This document shows, piece by piece, positions 10,314-22,292 of a DNA stretch of 64,000 nucleotides. Positions within the stretch are counted from its first letter, which is position 1; every line of letters starts with the position of its first letter. The DNA comes from Rhizoctonia solani (taxonomy: Eukaryota > Basidiomycota > Agaricomycetes > Cantharellales > Ceratobasidiaceae). Location: the NCBI RefSeq assembly GCF_016906535.1, contig NC_057379.1, forward strand, positions 992,001-1,056,000. The letters run 5' to 3'. The notes under the pieces are model-generated. The model did no database searches, was not told the origin of the DNA, and saw nothing but the letters and a program-made list of their open reading frames with translations. The translations under genes were made by a program, and so were the position numbers.

Positions 10314-12731
10314 CTACAGATAAAGTCTCCACCACCCAGGGAAAATGGTAGTGAGTATGGGAATAATAGGTTCCTGCCTTGATAATGACTCCGACATTCC
10401 TCCGGTCCCATTTGATCTATCTCGCTGGATATAGTCCAGAGTCTGGATAAAAACACCTTGTTTGGCTTCGGGTCGGGTAACCGTTGGTGACATCCGCAGA
10501 CTGTTTGAGAACTGTTTGGCCAGATTTACCATCAGAACTCGGGAATCATCGGACTCCATGCTATCAATAAACTATGGAAGAAATTAAATAATGTCTGTTT
10601 CCTGACTAATAAATGTGCAGACCTTGTAAACAATAGCGGTGGCCAGTAAACCATGTGTAAAGAAGCACCCTGGAGCATACTTTGCGTAGCCGCAGTTGAC
10701 GAACATATTTGCATACGACTCCAGTATACACCTTGCCGAGTCAATTATCTGTATCGAACATTTAGTTGAAAGAGCCAGACCGTTGGGCCAGGAACATACA
10801 TTTGAGCAAGTTTCTGGCTCTTGAAAACATTTATCGGTCAAGGGGTATCTACTGAGAAGTAGTAGTCGCGAATATGCCGTTGTGCTATTGCGGCTTTAGA
10901 CTGCGTAGCCAGGTCGACGTTATCTCTGCTTACATATTTGCCATATGGAACCAAAAAGGCAACTGCTCGCTCCTTTCGTTCGCCCAAAAAGCGCTCTGCT
11001 CAGATATCCCGGTTTCCATGCTTGTAATAATCTTCGAATCAAGCAATCGTGGGCTCGTGGTGCTTTCACCTCGGTTCTGGTGGACTTTTCAGTTATGCAA
11101 GCCCCCCGTTCTCCCTTTTCACTCACAATTCCTCGAATATAATCTGCGCCATATAAGAGTTTATTGAGGGATTGCTGTTTGATGTGAAGCTCGAGAAGTT
11201 GAAGTGGCTCGGCGAGGACCCCTACCATGCCTTCATAAGAATCATTTGCCTTTTTCGGCCAGCGTCTCTGCTCGGGTAATATAGGAGCGAATGAAGATGG
11301 TCTGTCAAAGACTGAGGATGTAACAGCATCCAAATTATGACATATTATCCAAGTTCGGAAAACATTCCGTTCGGTAGACGAGGTGTTACAAGGATCGAAC
11401 GTAGATGCCACCTTGTCCATTTCGAGCTGTCGAGCTAAGCTGCGAAGAATGATTTGTTAAGTCATGATCACGATGAGTTCCGTTAAACGTACTCAAGCGC
11501 CAGTCTAAGGTTTTGTGCATCAGAACAAGTCGATATCACTATCAAACTAAACTCACCCTAGGTCAAGCCAGGATCGGTTTTGGTCAAACGATAGCCCCCA
11601 GTTGGGAAACAATGAAAGCAGAAGTAAAGCTTGTACCGTTTCTACTGTTGGGGTTTCGAGCAGCTCTTTTCCAGCAATCGACCGTGCATGATACATCAAT
11701 TGTTCACATAATTCAGGCCGAGGGTGGTACTCTTGTGCAGCTACTGCTAGCACTACGCGGGGGGTTAGCCTAGTTGGAGTGAATAATAGTGGCATGCAAC
11801 GAACCCACAGATAATAGTAGCTCAAAATTAGTGAGATACTGGATTGTGTGGAGGCTGGGATCAAGGACAAGAATACATGGCTGTCCATATCTGATTCAGT
11901 GCCCTCTATGTATGCGTTGAATCCACTTACATTCCACCTTGTGACGAATCTACTCCAACAATTAGCACGGTAGTTTTGAGGTATAAACCACAGAGATAAC
12001 TCACAAATGATAAAGCTCCACCAGTTCCGACGGGTGTAGTATGCCGTTTCTAACCAATGTGGTTGTCCCAGCGAATTGTATCGCACCTGGGATACCGTCA
12101 GTATCCAAGCACCGAAAAGGTTCGTTCAAAGAACCAACCTATCGAAACGGAAGCGTCAGCAGAATTTGAGGCACGGTGTCTTGGTCGACGACGCGCGCGA
12201 GAAGAGATATCAAAGCCCCTGTCATCAAACAATACAGGGTCTAATTGGGGACAATCCAATAAGGCAACTTTAGCTTGCACAACCTATTTCATTTAAACAT
12301 TCATACCGGAGCCGATGCGTTCAGATCCAGATGACAATGACTCCGGGACATAAAGCCCAAGAGCAGAGCTATCAACAGATCTTCGTTTAGGTCCGGTCGT
12401 GGATCGGGAGAAGTTCATGCTTAAGGGTAGGGCAGGTCAGTTAGGAAGGCCAGTTCGCTTCAGCAACTTACGTGTATTTAGAGGGAGGCCATTCGCGAGG
12501 TTCACATCTAGTACCCCTGGTCTCGCACTGAATACATCCTTGATATACTTCCGTGGGATACTGACAATTTCGCTGTGATCCTGTCAATAAGTTCGAATGA
12601 GGAAGGTGGCGCGGGATGTAGTTACCTTTACAGCGTAACAAGCTTTGCAACTAAAACCCAGTATCACAAATGCGAATCTAAGATCAGTGCTGCCATCGAT
12701 CAACATAAGCCCGAGTAACTCACGCGCCCAT
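10314..12731 (-). CDS. Zn(II)2Cys6 transcription factor
   Basis: The binuclear zinc cluster is complete after splicing: CKACYAVKRNC, then QYPTEVYQGCIQC and ETRGTRC, giving Cys spacing x2, x6, x8, x2, x6. It sits at the extreme N-terminus. The best first exon is only 8 nt (ATGGGCGC, 12731-12724), followed by a 72-nt intron whose acceptor completes the Ala codon just before the first Cys. Then come a basic, Ser-rich linker (DISSRARRRPRHRASNS) and a long helical region with TVETVQALLLLSLFP, RTWIICHNLD and LLELHIKQQSLNKLLYGADY. About ten introns of 45-70 nt are needed. The stop is at 10314-10316. It presumably acts as a nuclear regulator; no target is apparent. It belongs to the same family as the partial gene at 1-1338 and probably the gene at 37.6-40.2 kb. 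Internal exon borders at 11.4-12.0 kb are approximate. Confidence 0.8.
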
Positions 12732-13291
12732 CCTGTTCAACAAGGTTAGCGCGAGATGCCAATATATATGCCAGAAGGCCATACCTTGTCGTGAAAGTAG
12801 GGAGGGGATTAACAACAGCCAGAAGGGGCGAATGAAAGGTTGGAATGAACCGGGGTTAAGAATCTCCGTTTTGTATGCGTGCTAGAGTAGCTTTAGAGAG
12901 AGAAGATCACCAGTCGGTCCCCAGAAAGCCGACTACGGCAATCTAGCAGGCGCTCGTCAGGCACTCATTGGCTGTGTGGGGAGCATATTATCATAACAAA
13001 TCCAGTGAAGTAGCATGAGGCTCTCGGGCATTTAAGACGATCCATGGCAGCACGGATTATAGCTTGGATTATGCCACTGGGACCCCACGTCAGACTGAGA
13101 AACTACATCATAGCAACGTGTTTGTGTGATCAAAAGCTGGATATGAGCGGAGGGGCGATTACCGTAGCCGGGTACAAAAGCTCCTCGAACAAATGAGTGA
13201 GGCGGTTCCGTTGCGCAAACACGGCCCTGTTCACCAAAAGGGGTAATAGTTCCAAGTAAGAGTCCTTTCATTTAATATCATCCATCATTGT
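12732..13291. other. Intergenic region, no gene seen
   Basis: Upstream of the zinc-cluster gene and downstream of CIA1. Short open frames here show no conserved motif or coding pattern. Confidence 0.5.
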
Positions 13292-14627
13292 CTACGTATG
13301 CTGCTGCTTGGATACGGATCATTAGGGTCGCTGGGGGGCATATATGAGCCCGCGTAATACTCACTATTACTTTCCATATGTTTACGATTCCATCATCTCC
13401 TGCAGTGGCAAGAATACCATTCATCCGTGGCCGTGGGCACCAGGAGACAGAATTGACTTCAGCATCTCCATGTGCCCTGTCGTATGAGCATATCTCATAT
13501 TGGGCTAATCCGGAACTAGTGTCCGATACCTTTGCTCCTATTCAGACCGAATCCGGCTGGCCAACAGGATTGACATACCTCCCATATCCTAATTTGACCA
13601 TCACCCCCACTACTGGCAATACATCCCAAACTGCTCTCGGAGCCGACTCCAGGAACCTTCGGTCCCCATGAAATCGAATATATAGGTCGAGAATGGGCCA
13701 CCCAGTCTAGAGCGGGCTGCCAATCACCGGCGGAATAGGACCCGGTGTCAGCTGGGACGTGCCGCCATACCCTAATGGTTTTGTCGTCTGATGAAGAAGC
13801 GAGAAAGTTACCACAAGGGCTGAACGAAATAGCCCAAACAGTCGACATGTGTCCCTTCAAGGTGGCAAAGGAGTACCAATCATCGGAGGGATCATCTACA
13901 TATAACTTGATTGTGTCGTCGTAGGATGCTGAAGCTAAGATATCCTCTCGAGGGTGGAATGTGACAGCCTTGACATCCTGTGAATGTTCCATCATAACAC
14001 TCAGGCACTCAAATTCGGCATCGGGCTGTACTATACAGGCACGTATAAGAGGTCGGTACGAGTAATAGAAGAGAGAAATACGTACCTTCCCAAACCCACA
14101 CACTCTTGTCTCGGCTGCAACTGGCCAACAGTGTTCCACTGTTCGAATACGCAACGCTTTTACATTCGTTCTCGTGGCCTTCCAGTTGAGATACCATTTC
14201 CCATTCACTCGAAGGGTGATCGCTCCCGTGTTCTTTCCCTTCACTATCATCTTCGGTAGTACGCTCCCATACAGAGATAGTAGAATCAAATGATCCAACT
14301 GCCAAGCTCTTCCCACCGGGCGCCCATGCAATCGTCCTCACGGTGCGCGTGTGACCAGTGGAAATGGACGTTGCAAGGTCAAATCGATAGTCGTGGGCAT
14401 CATCTGTTGAATCTGGCGGGGGCGCTGAGTACGAATAAAGCCGAACCGTTTTGTCGGTTGAACACGACGCGAGTATAGGGGCATCTGGGTTCCAAGCAAC
14501 CTGCCACGCACGGTCTTCGTGCCCTGTCATAAAATTAAGAAGGCATAGGCAGGAATTGATGCATAACGAAGGAAAACTGACCTGGCAGCGAAGCAATTTG
14601 ACGAATTACAAAACTGGATTCAGTCAT
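13292..14627 (-). CDS. CIA1: Cytosolic iron-sulfur assembly WD40 protein CIA1/CIAO1
   Basis: Seven-bladed WD40 propeller that, in the CIA targeting complex, helps deliver Fe-S clusters to cytosolic and nuclear apoproteins. The start at 14627 gives MTESSFVIRQIASLPGH; the next exon carries EDRAWQVAWNPDAPILASCS. Further blades are visible: STDKTVRLYS, GHTRTVRTIAWAPGGKSLAV, SFDSTISVWERT, GHENECKSVAYSNSGTLLAS, CSRDKSVWVWE, HSQDVKAVTFHPREDILAS, YDDTIKLYVDD, GHMSTVWAISFSPCGNFLAS, DDKTIRVWRH and, in the last exon, HGDAEVNSVSWCP with AGDDGIVNIWK. Introns are short and GT-AG. The final one is best read with the acceptor ATATGAG, giving ICSYDRAHGD. The extreme C-terminus (IWK followed by QQHT or a short extension) is uncertain. 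The length of about 390 aa fits the family. Confidence 0.92.
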
Positions 14628-17456
14628 CGTGCAACCCCTTCTACCTTTGAGTCCGTGTTGTAGACGTAAAATATAATCTTTATGGAAAATTTTGGGACCG
14701 AATAGGTTTGGTAGGGAGGTTGGAGTTAAGAGTGGGTTACTTCCTCATTGAGTCATATTATGGCTTATGCCATATTTGAAATTAATGGCAATCCGAAAGC
14801 AATACATATTCAAGGCACCGAACACCAAAAGGTACATTTCTATCCGGAGCTTTATCCCTACAAAATTCTGATTTTTACACGGATTAATTTTTTAAGAGAT
14901 CTTGAAAACTCAAATGGAATATACTACTGGAACATGCACACTCTTTGAAGCCGTCACAGAGGGTGAACTTAAAGTAGTTGCATAACAGAGCGCAATGAGT
15001 ACATATGTTACTAGGTTATAGACCTGGCTGTATTTCACTGATCAATACGAAAGAGCCCTGGAATGGCGTGCTTATTGACTGTTTATATTTGCCAGATCCA
15101 AGAGATAAGTCGAAACACCGGGACCAGGCCCCTGTAGGGATTAACTATTCACTGGGAGAGCCTGCTTTTCTCCTCGGATATCGTATAAATTGTTTGGTTC
15201 CGGTTAGATGACCCTTGTACCATAAATGAGCTGTTATGGAGCATCTTTTACTAGCGCATTCGAGGCCCAGCCGCTTCTTTCAATACCTAAACCTAGACTC
15301 TATCCAAGAACCAGCAGTATACCAAGCGATCTACACAGCAAGTACCCTATTATTATTCCGGTCTACTTCGAAGCCTCAGCAACGACTCGCCGCTCGCGGG
15401 TATTGACGATCCACGATCAGCACAAGGTCCTGAGGCCCAGGACTGCAACTTCGCTCAGGAGTAAACTACTGCTCGAGTCACAAAACCTCATGCTTTTATG
15501 ACGCTTCTCTTGGCAGCTCAGTTTATAAAGAATGACAGTGTGCGCGTTCCTGAGCGCGTACGATAGATAGAGCATGTGAGCGCGATATCCCCGTTGGACA
15601 CTCGGTTGGTTCAAACCAGCCAATATATCCGAGTAGGGATTAGGCTGACGTTAATGCGCAGTAACCATCCTCTCGGAATGTCTTGATGCAATCACACATA
15701 CCCAATACGTAGCCTACTGGTAGCCTACTGTCGTCGTGCAATGCGTACAGTGGGTGGTTCCCCAACGCATATATGCTTCGAAGCTAAGCTACAACCACAA
15801 TTTTGTGTACTCGCGCATGTGCTCATGCTCTACGATCGAGCTCCGCTACTGTTCCTTACATTATCTGACCGGAGAAAGCATTGCCGGGTGAATAGCTGAA
15901 GATTACCGGTAGCTGTTGCGGAAATAGTTCGAGGGGTTCGTGTACAGCATTCCAGACCTAGAACCTTCAGAGCATCATAGTGAGAGATCGATAGAAGACT
16001 TGGGATGAGGTTAGTACCACGAGTCAGTTGATCGAAGGCGTTTGCTGATCTACAAGCTCTTTTGTGGGGTAACCGAACGCGCAGAGCGAGAGCTCTGCCA
16101 CCGTTACGATCTGGCTGTAAGGTTGGGGGATTTTCGTTGCGAGGAGTGAGTCGAGTAATCCTCTTAAATTCCGAATTGAAAATTGAGGCTTGTGCTAGCG
16201 AATCCACCTCAGCAGGTTGGTGGGAGATTTCAATGTACCTCTTGGCGAACCCGTGCGAAGGGCGCTTGTGGCATATGGAAAACTTAAACCGGCGGTTGGG
16301 TGATACCATAGGTATGCTAGCGGAAAAGAGTAGGATTCGAATTGGTTTCAACTTTCAGTAAAGACTTTTCCTAAGGATGTTGCTCTTATTACCCTATGCC
16401 ACGGTGCATTCATACCGAGCTATTGGACACGGCTCACCAGGCCAAATTTCGTGGCGTTCGCCATAGACCGAGATGTTATATAGTACCCCACAGTTACAAG
16501 CGCCGGGAAGAATCTCGGGCCGTGAATGGGCGCCTATGAATTCTTCGTGCATATGGTTCTACAATACATGAGTAAGGGCTATCAATCTAGTAAACTTAAG
16601 AGCGGGTAATGTTGGTTGACCCATTTTCGCACGAATACTTTGCATATGGATAGGAAAATATGGAAGTGCGTTTTGTTTGATCACTTATTCGGCAGCTATT
16701 GCTTGGTGTCTCCCACTTTGTTGCTAGATTGTGTCCTTGGTCATTTAGACAAGGCGAGTTCTGAGATTAAAGAAGATTAAGGTGCATCGAGATCCCCATT
16801 TTGTAAGAATCTACGGGTCCGTATTTTAACAAACACCGAGGATTGTTACTAATCAAGATATGTGAAATATATCCACCCGCCCGAATCGAGTTGACGTTAG
16901 ATACTGCACAATCCTCCTGTGGGCAGAATGGATGGGAGCGTTTCCTTGACAAAGTGGAAGACTGGCGGATTATCGCATATATTCATCGCAATGATCACTT
17001 TGATACCTCTCGACCGAAACAAGAACATTTATTTGAGTTTGATAGTTAGTTTGTTGGTGTCTAAATGATCTGCAACGGACTTGTTCATGTGGTCTCGGTT
17101 CCCAGTGGATCCTTTGTCCAGCTCGCCTCTACTACGGTAGCGAGGACGACGGAGATCGACTCTGCTCTTCGCGGTTGACTTGCGACTATCTGATTCAGAG
17201 CAAAGTTCGGTTTCGGGAACCATAATGAAACTCATTAGGCAAAATTAGTACGTTTCGGCTGTGGAATGAGGCTGGAATTGGAAAGAGGCAGTGGCACGTG
17301 ACTATGGATATCGTACGAGGGACACCGCCACCCGCGAAGTGGTACGACATCAAATCTGGCATCTCCAGCAACCGTCGGTCAACGTCCACCGTCCTTCCAC
17401 CACCACCTGTTCCGAGTTCTAACATTTTACGATCTGTGTTTTTGGCTCGGATTACA
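14628..17456. other. Long gene-poor intergenic region
   Basis: About 2.8 kb without a convincing gene. The longest open frame (16351-15830, minus) has no motif, no signal sequence and composition typical of chance. A short direct repeat (GTAGCCTACTG twice) is at about 15710-15730. No tRNA-like B box with flanking structure was found. The last 160 bp before 17457 carry an upstream in-frame ATG (17298) for the SREBP-like gene. Confidence 0.5.
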
Positions 17457-20193
17457 ATGAACTTTGAATCACTCTCTCCTGCGGCCTCGCTGTCGCCGCC
17501 ATCAATTTCGTCTGGGGATACGGATTCCGACGACCAACATATCTCATCTCCGACTAACTCTTTCTCGTATCATCAACTAGCTGGCTCCTCCTCGTCGTCC
17601 ATCGACTTCTGAAAGCCCAGATCTTGGGTTTGACCAGTTTATGCCAGATATAGGCCTCCAAGCTACGATGCAGGAACTCGGCATGTCTATCGATGGTTGG
17701 GAGCAGTGGAACGACACAAACAAACCGATCGTTGATCCTGCGATGCTATTTCTTGACCTCGATGGCCTAGTAACTGACCCTACTACTGTTATTGAACCTC
17801 CCCAGGTAATTAACCCGAATTTACCGCTTCCCAAAAGCAAGTTTGCCGCCGCCCGTGCCTCGCACTTACTGTCTATTCCATCTGCTCCGACGTTGGATAT
17901 TCCTCAACTGGAGACTCAGATTCAGACTCCCATCCCCAAGTCCGAGCCACTCAGTGCTGCTGACGACATCGCCCAACGAATTCTCGCTAGGACACGTGCT
18001 GCCAAAGTCCAGGAGCCCCAAGTCCAACCTCAACCGCAAATGTCCCAATTCCCGCCGCATATTCCAGGCTCTATGCCAGGGATCGTTATGCCTAGTTTAC
18101 CACCCGTTCCAAGGGCTGGCGCCAATCCCAACCCAGCTCCAACAGACCCTAATGCGTTCACCGCGATGCAACTAGGTAAGCATCATCATTGATTATATCT
18201 CAAATCAAGTGGAGCTGATATTTCCCAACAGATGCGAACGCAGAGGCACTGGAGCAGGAGTACCTTGCAATTCTCCAAAATGCGCAGTCCATGCCGGATT
18301 TCTTTTCCGCTGCATTCGGTCAACCTAATGCCACTCCTTCTCAGCAACCCCCAGCGCTACCTACTCTCCCGGATGGCGCGGCCAAGTCTGCTCCTCCCCC
18401 TCTACGTACAAAGACTTCACACACAACTATCGAGCGCCGGTACCGCACAAACCTAAATACTCGTATCACTGCTTTAAGACACGCGGTCCCCGCCCTACGA
18501 GTCCTTGATAAAGCTGCATTCCCCAACGAACAACCCGACGAACACGGGCTATGCGACGGTGTTCGACCGGCTCGTAAAGCATCAAAGGCGAGCGTTCTCG
18601 GAAAGGCCACAGAATACATCCGGGTTCTCAAGCGCCGAGAGAAGAGGCTCGAAGGGAAAGTTGGGGGGCTGAAGGCTTTGGTCAAGTGCGTTAGCGGCGA
18701 AGATGTCGTCAGGGAGTGGGAGGCGGAATGGGTTCGTGTGCATGGTGGACCAGAAACGGATTCGATTGGTGTAGATGACCAACCTGAGGCGGAGGGTGAC
18801 GGCGACGATGATGACTCGGATGGAGACGAACCCAAGGCTAAACGCGCCCGCCCTACCACTGCTAATCCAAGCCTTTCTCCTCCACAACAAGCCGGCGAGA
18901 ACCCAAGGCTAAACGCGCCCGCCCTACCACTGCTAATCCAAGCCTTTCTCCTCCACAACAAGCCGGCGAGAAAAGAAAGCGGGGTCGACCACGCAAGTCT
19001 CCGCAAACCGAGACGTTCCCGAACGCCGTGCCAGTGGCAATTGCACCCGCACCCTCGGACAACGGAAAGTACCTTTTGGGTGTCTTCTTGTTCTTCTCAT
19101 TCTTCAAGGGGCAGTCTCCTGCTGCTTCTCACCATACCCACTCTGGATCGGTTATTTCGCCGGTTATTTCACCAAGCGGAAAAGTTGAAACGCCATGGGA
19201 CTTTGCTCATGCAGCTCATACAATCTTCTCGATTGTATTATTGCTTTCGTTGGTCTTGAGCTGGGTCCGATCTTTGAGTGCCAAGAAGCAAGCGCAAGGA
19301 GTTGAAGGAGCAAAGAAGGTTCTAGCTAAAGGTTCGCCTACCATTTCATTTGTATTTTTACAGCTTACCCACGTTACTACTTGTAGGGCGCGAGTTATCC
19401 GCCATTTCGCGATTCTGGACAGCCGCTTCGCTTTACTTCTCTGTGTCTGGTCCTGAAGAAGAGCAGTCCGAACGCGAAGCAGTGCTAGCGCTTCTTCTCG
19501 CCCCCGTCTGTGCACCCCTCGCAAAAAGGTTCTGGTCTCGCGCTGCACAAACTCCCGTTCGGTTGAAGAGTCCTCTACCCCAGAACCTGGTTCGCCTTCC
19601 TCTGAACCGCGACTCCCCGCCCGGGATCCTCACCGCGACCAATGTACGAACGGCAGTGCTTTCCCTCCCGCTACACGATGCCGAGCAAGCCTACCTCTCC
19701 GCCCTCTCCGGTCAGGCTCCACATTCGATACAACCGACGACGACATTTTCGACTTTATAGCTGCCAGCCAAGTCGTCGACGTCCTGTTCGACCTAGCCGT
19801 TCGCAAGTTTGTTGAAACCTCGCACCAAGACTCGTCCTCGTCCTTGTCCCAGCTCGAACAAGAAGAAGAGACTGAGGAAGCGACCAAGTCTGTTTGTCGT
19901 CTTGGTCATGGATTGCAGTCTCCTACACTCCGCTCGCTTGTCGTATCGTTTGAAACGCTCCGGTCTTCCCCCTCTTCGTCCCTAGAATCGGAGAAAATCA
20001 AGGGCGTGCGAGCATTGATCAAGGCGCTAGAACTATACCGAAAAGTATACCCTGATCCGGAAGGTGTACTTACTCCTACAGGGGGAGTGCATTAGCATTG
20101 AGAGTGGCATTGGGAGATGCTGTGTTCGACTCCAGTGAAGAGTTGGAAGATGCGAGAGACTGGGTTGTCGAACGATTGGTTGGCGCATGTTAG
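17457..20193 (+). CDS. SREBP-like bHLH membrane-anchored transcription factor (frame disrupted)
   Basis: The N-terminal half is Ser/Pro-rich (MNFESLSPAASLSPPS) and leads into a bHLH domain at about 18415-18680: SHTTIERRYRTNLNTRI, with the SREBP-type tyrosine in the basic region, then KASVLGKATEYIRVLKRREK. Downstream, in another frame, lie KRKRGRPRKS, a hydrophobic segment YLLGVFLFFSFF (about 19067-19105) and a second one, IFSIVLLLSLVLSWV (about 19221-19266), then a cytosolic-type C-terminus. This order (bHLH, two membrane spans, C-terminal regulatory part) defines SREBP/Sre1, the ER-anchored regulator of sterol genes released by proteolysis. A 71-bp tandem duplication at 18830-18971 shifts the frame between the two halves. 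Two other frame changes, near 17570-17620 and 19710, can be explained by introns of 49 and 50 nt. A missing G at 20081-20085 would extend the end from 20095 to 20193. Confidence 0.85.
18830..18971 (+). repeat. 71-bp perfect tandem duplication inside the SREBP-like gene
   Basis: Two adjacent copies, 18830-18900 and 18901-18971, each beginning ACCCAAGGCTAAACGCGC and ending GCCGGCGAGA, appear identical. Because 71 is not a multiple of 3, the second copy moves the downstream exon to another frame. The unit contains no GT, so a GT-AG donor cannot lie inside it. Confidence 0.95.
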
Positions 20194-22292
20194 ATGGGGG
20201 TTTGTATAATCAACCTTGCAACGCTGTAGTTTGATTTCGTTCTCGTTCCGAATTCTGATAACTGTATCTGACTCTGACTTGGACTCCTGCTCCGTATTTC
20301 GGGACTGTGGTTTTATTGCGTTCTATTCTTGTTTTGTTTTTGTGAAAGTACATACCCTTGTTTAGAATAATGGTAGATTTGGGATTTGGCTTTGATCGAT
20401 GGTGTGAACTCGGATGTGGGCTGCTCATTAATATAAGCAAAGACTTGAATGAGCTCCAGGCACCGAAGAGTATGAGAAAGGCCAGAGCCTTTCAATCAAA
20501 ACATATGCACATAGACTTCATGTGTATAATAGATATCGATTGCCCTCCATATTACCTGCATTCATAACAACAGTTTCGGGCTTGGTCGCAAGCTTGAACG
20601 GGGGGTCTATTCAATTTCTATTTACATTCGAGAGTTAAACCACGCCACGCCAAGCCAGCCAAGCCACGCCATCCATCCCCCCACATCCGATCGTTCTCTG
20701 GGTATGAGACAAGTTAGTTCAGTTCGCACGAATCAGCAAGTGAAAGGCGCACCGGCATGTCAGGGTCCCCGGTCTGCTTGAGGTGGTTGCGCTCGATGCC
20801 ACCGACCAAGAACCCCCATCCGGGAGCGCGCCCCCTCCTTTTTTATTTTATTTTTATTTTATCTTTTTTTTGTTATATATTTTGTATCTTTTTTGTATCT
20901 TTTTATATCTTCTTTTTTATTTTTCATATCTTTTATCTTTTTAATTTCTTTTATCTCTTTTATATATATCTCTTTTATCTCTTTTTTTCTTTTTTTTTTT
21001 TCTTTTTTTTTTCATCTTTCATCTTTTAAAAGTTGAAAGCCACGCATGGTCTTACTGAAATGTCTGTCTCACTAATGTCGAAGTTGTCGGGCCTTCCAAA
21101 GTAAACAAAGTGCCCGAGAGAGTAGTCAAGTTCCCAAAGATGTCGAGGCCGAGGTCGAGGTCATCGAAGAGTACTGAGGGAGGAGGGAAGGGAGAGAGGT
21201 CGTGGTAGCTTGAAAGTACTCTCCCGCCCTCAGGTGGGTATATATACCTAAGTGGATAGGGGGATCCATGGTCGGGAGTTGAGCGGTAGCGCCATCCACG
21301 GAATGGCGGCCCCTATTTGGGTTCGATGAAGTCGTTTGTAGGTGGGAAGAGGGGTGTATACTATTCGAGTGGAGTAGTACGACAGGTGGTAAAGGGCGGC
21401 TGGTGTGGTCCTGGAACGGGGCTGGATGCTGTAGTAAGGGACCTACGATGTATTATATACATAGTATCCAACGGTTTGATAACTTGCTTTACTTTCGCCA
21501 ATCCCTCGACTTTGCTGCGATCACCATGCGTGCGCCAATCTACGGCCAATGGCCGAGGGATAATTCAAACATTGAGAAGCCTGACCCATGTATGCGTCGG
21601 AAAGGATCGACAGGAGTTCGCTAGTTGCCGTGGGTAGGGGTTTCATCAAGCTTGCCTATGAGCATAATGAATACGGACTTGAACAAGTCGGGTAGGCTCT
21701 TGTAGTCAAGTAGCGTTAAAACAAGAGTGTGTAGATGGAGCGACCAGGACCAATACTACTCAACATTGTATGTGAGTTTTCATGTTGGACTATAATGATG
21801 AATAGGACATGATTGTAGGAGTCGACGTTATGATGCGCTATTCCCGTCCGCTATTCTTACAAGCGCGTACACGTATTTGACTACCTTTTGCAACCATGTA
21901 CAGCTGATACTTGAAACGGCGTTATAAAGCTGTACATTCAACTAGACCGAGGCATAAGGTCGGCAAATCGCGCAGGATCAAGGTGACGTACTTTCTCCTT
22001 CCTATGCTCCAACCCCAAACTTTCAGAATAAACGTTGTGATCGGCACACCGAGTCTCCGATAGCATGTAGAGTCGTCAGAAATCCAACCAGCACCGCCCT
22101 ATGGGCAAACAAACACTAAGCAAGGGAACAAGGTGCAAGACTTGCCAAGTCCAGGCCGAATAATGAAATGAAAGTACGTGTCACGGCATGTCCAATGCGC
22201 AAAGGTTTTGGTAAGATAGATATACATTCGAGGAAATAGCGTAATAGCTTATACGGTCGAAGCAGGATGGATGAAAACGGCCAAAGACTCTT
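20194..22292. other. Intergenic region with low-complexity sequence
   Basis: Two kb between the SREBP-like gene and SEH1. It contains a CCACGCCAAGCC-type minisatellite at about 20640-20675, a long T-rich tract (annotated separately), and purine-rich GAGGTCGAGG repeats near 21140-21200. No open frame has coding character. Confidence 0.5.
20838..21027. repeat. Polypyrimidine T/C-rich tract
   Basis: About 190 bp that on the plus strand is nearly all T with scattered C and A (TTTTATTTT, TATCTTTTT units, final T runs of 8-12). The open frame through it translates to Phe/Ile/Tyr and is not a gene. Confidence 0.9.

Noticed and set aside
15590..15640. Possible tRNA B box (GGTTCAAACCAGCC)
   Set aside because: No matching A box, acceptor stem or cloverleaf could be drawn around it.
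15830..16351. 173-aa minus-strand open frame in the gene-poor region
   Set aside because: No motifs, no intron signals, composition like random sequence, and no conserved neighbour.
17570..17625. Frameshift near the start of the SREBP-like gene
   Set aside because: Can be explained by a 49-nt intron (GTATCA donor, GAAAG acceptor), so not counted as a lesion.
18341..19006. 221-aa minus-strand frame opposite the bHLH region
   Set aside because: Antisense shadow of the SREBP-like gene; no motifs.
19710..19765. Second frameshift after the SREBP-like membrane spans
   Set aside because: A 50-nt intron (GTCAGG to TTATAG) restores the frame into AASQVVDVLFDLAVRKF; kept as ambiguous only.
20757..21029. 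Plus-strand frame translating to a long Phe/Ile/Tyr-rich peptide, membrane-protein-like
   Set aside because: It is the translation of a T-rich low-complexity tract, with no codon structure or homologous motif.
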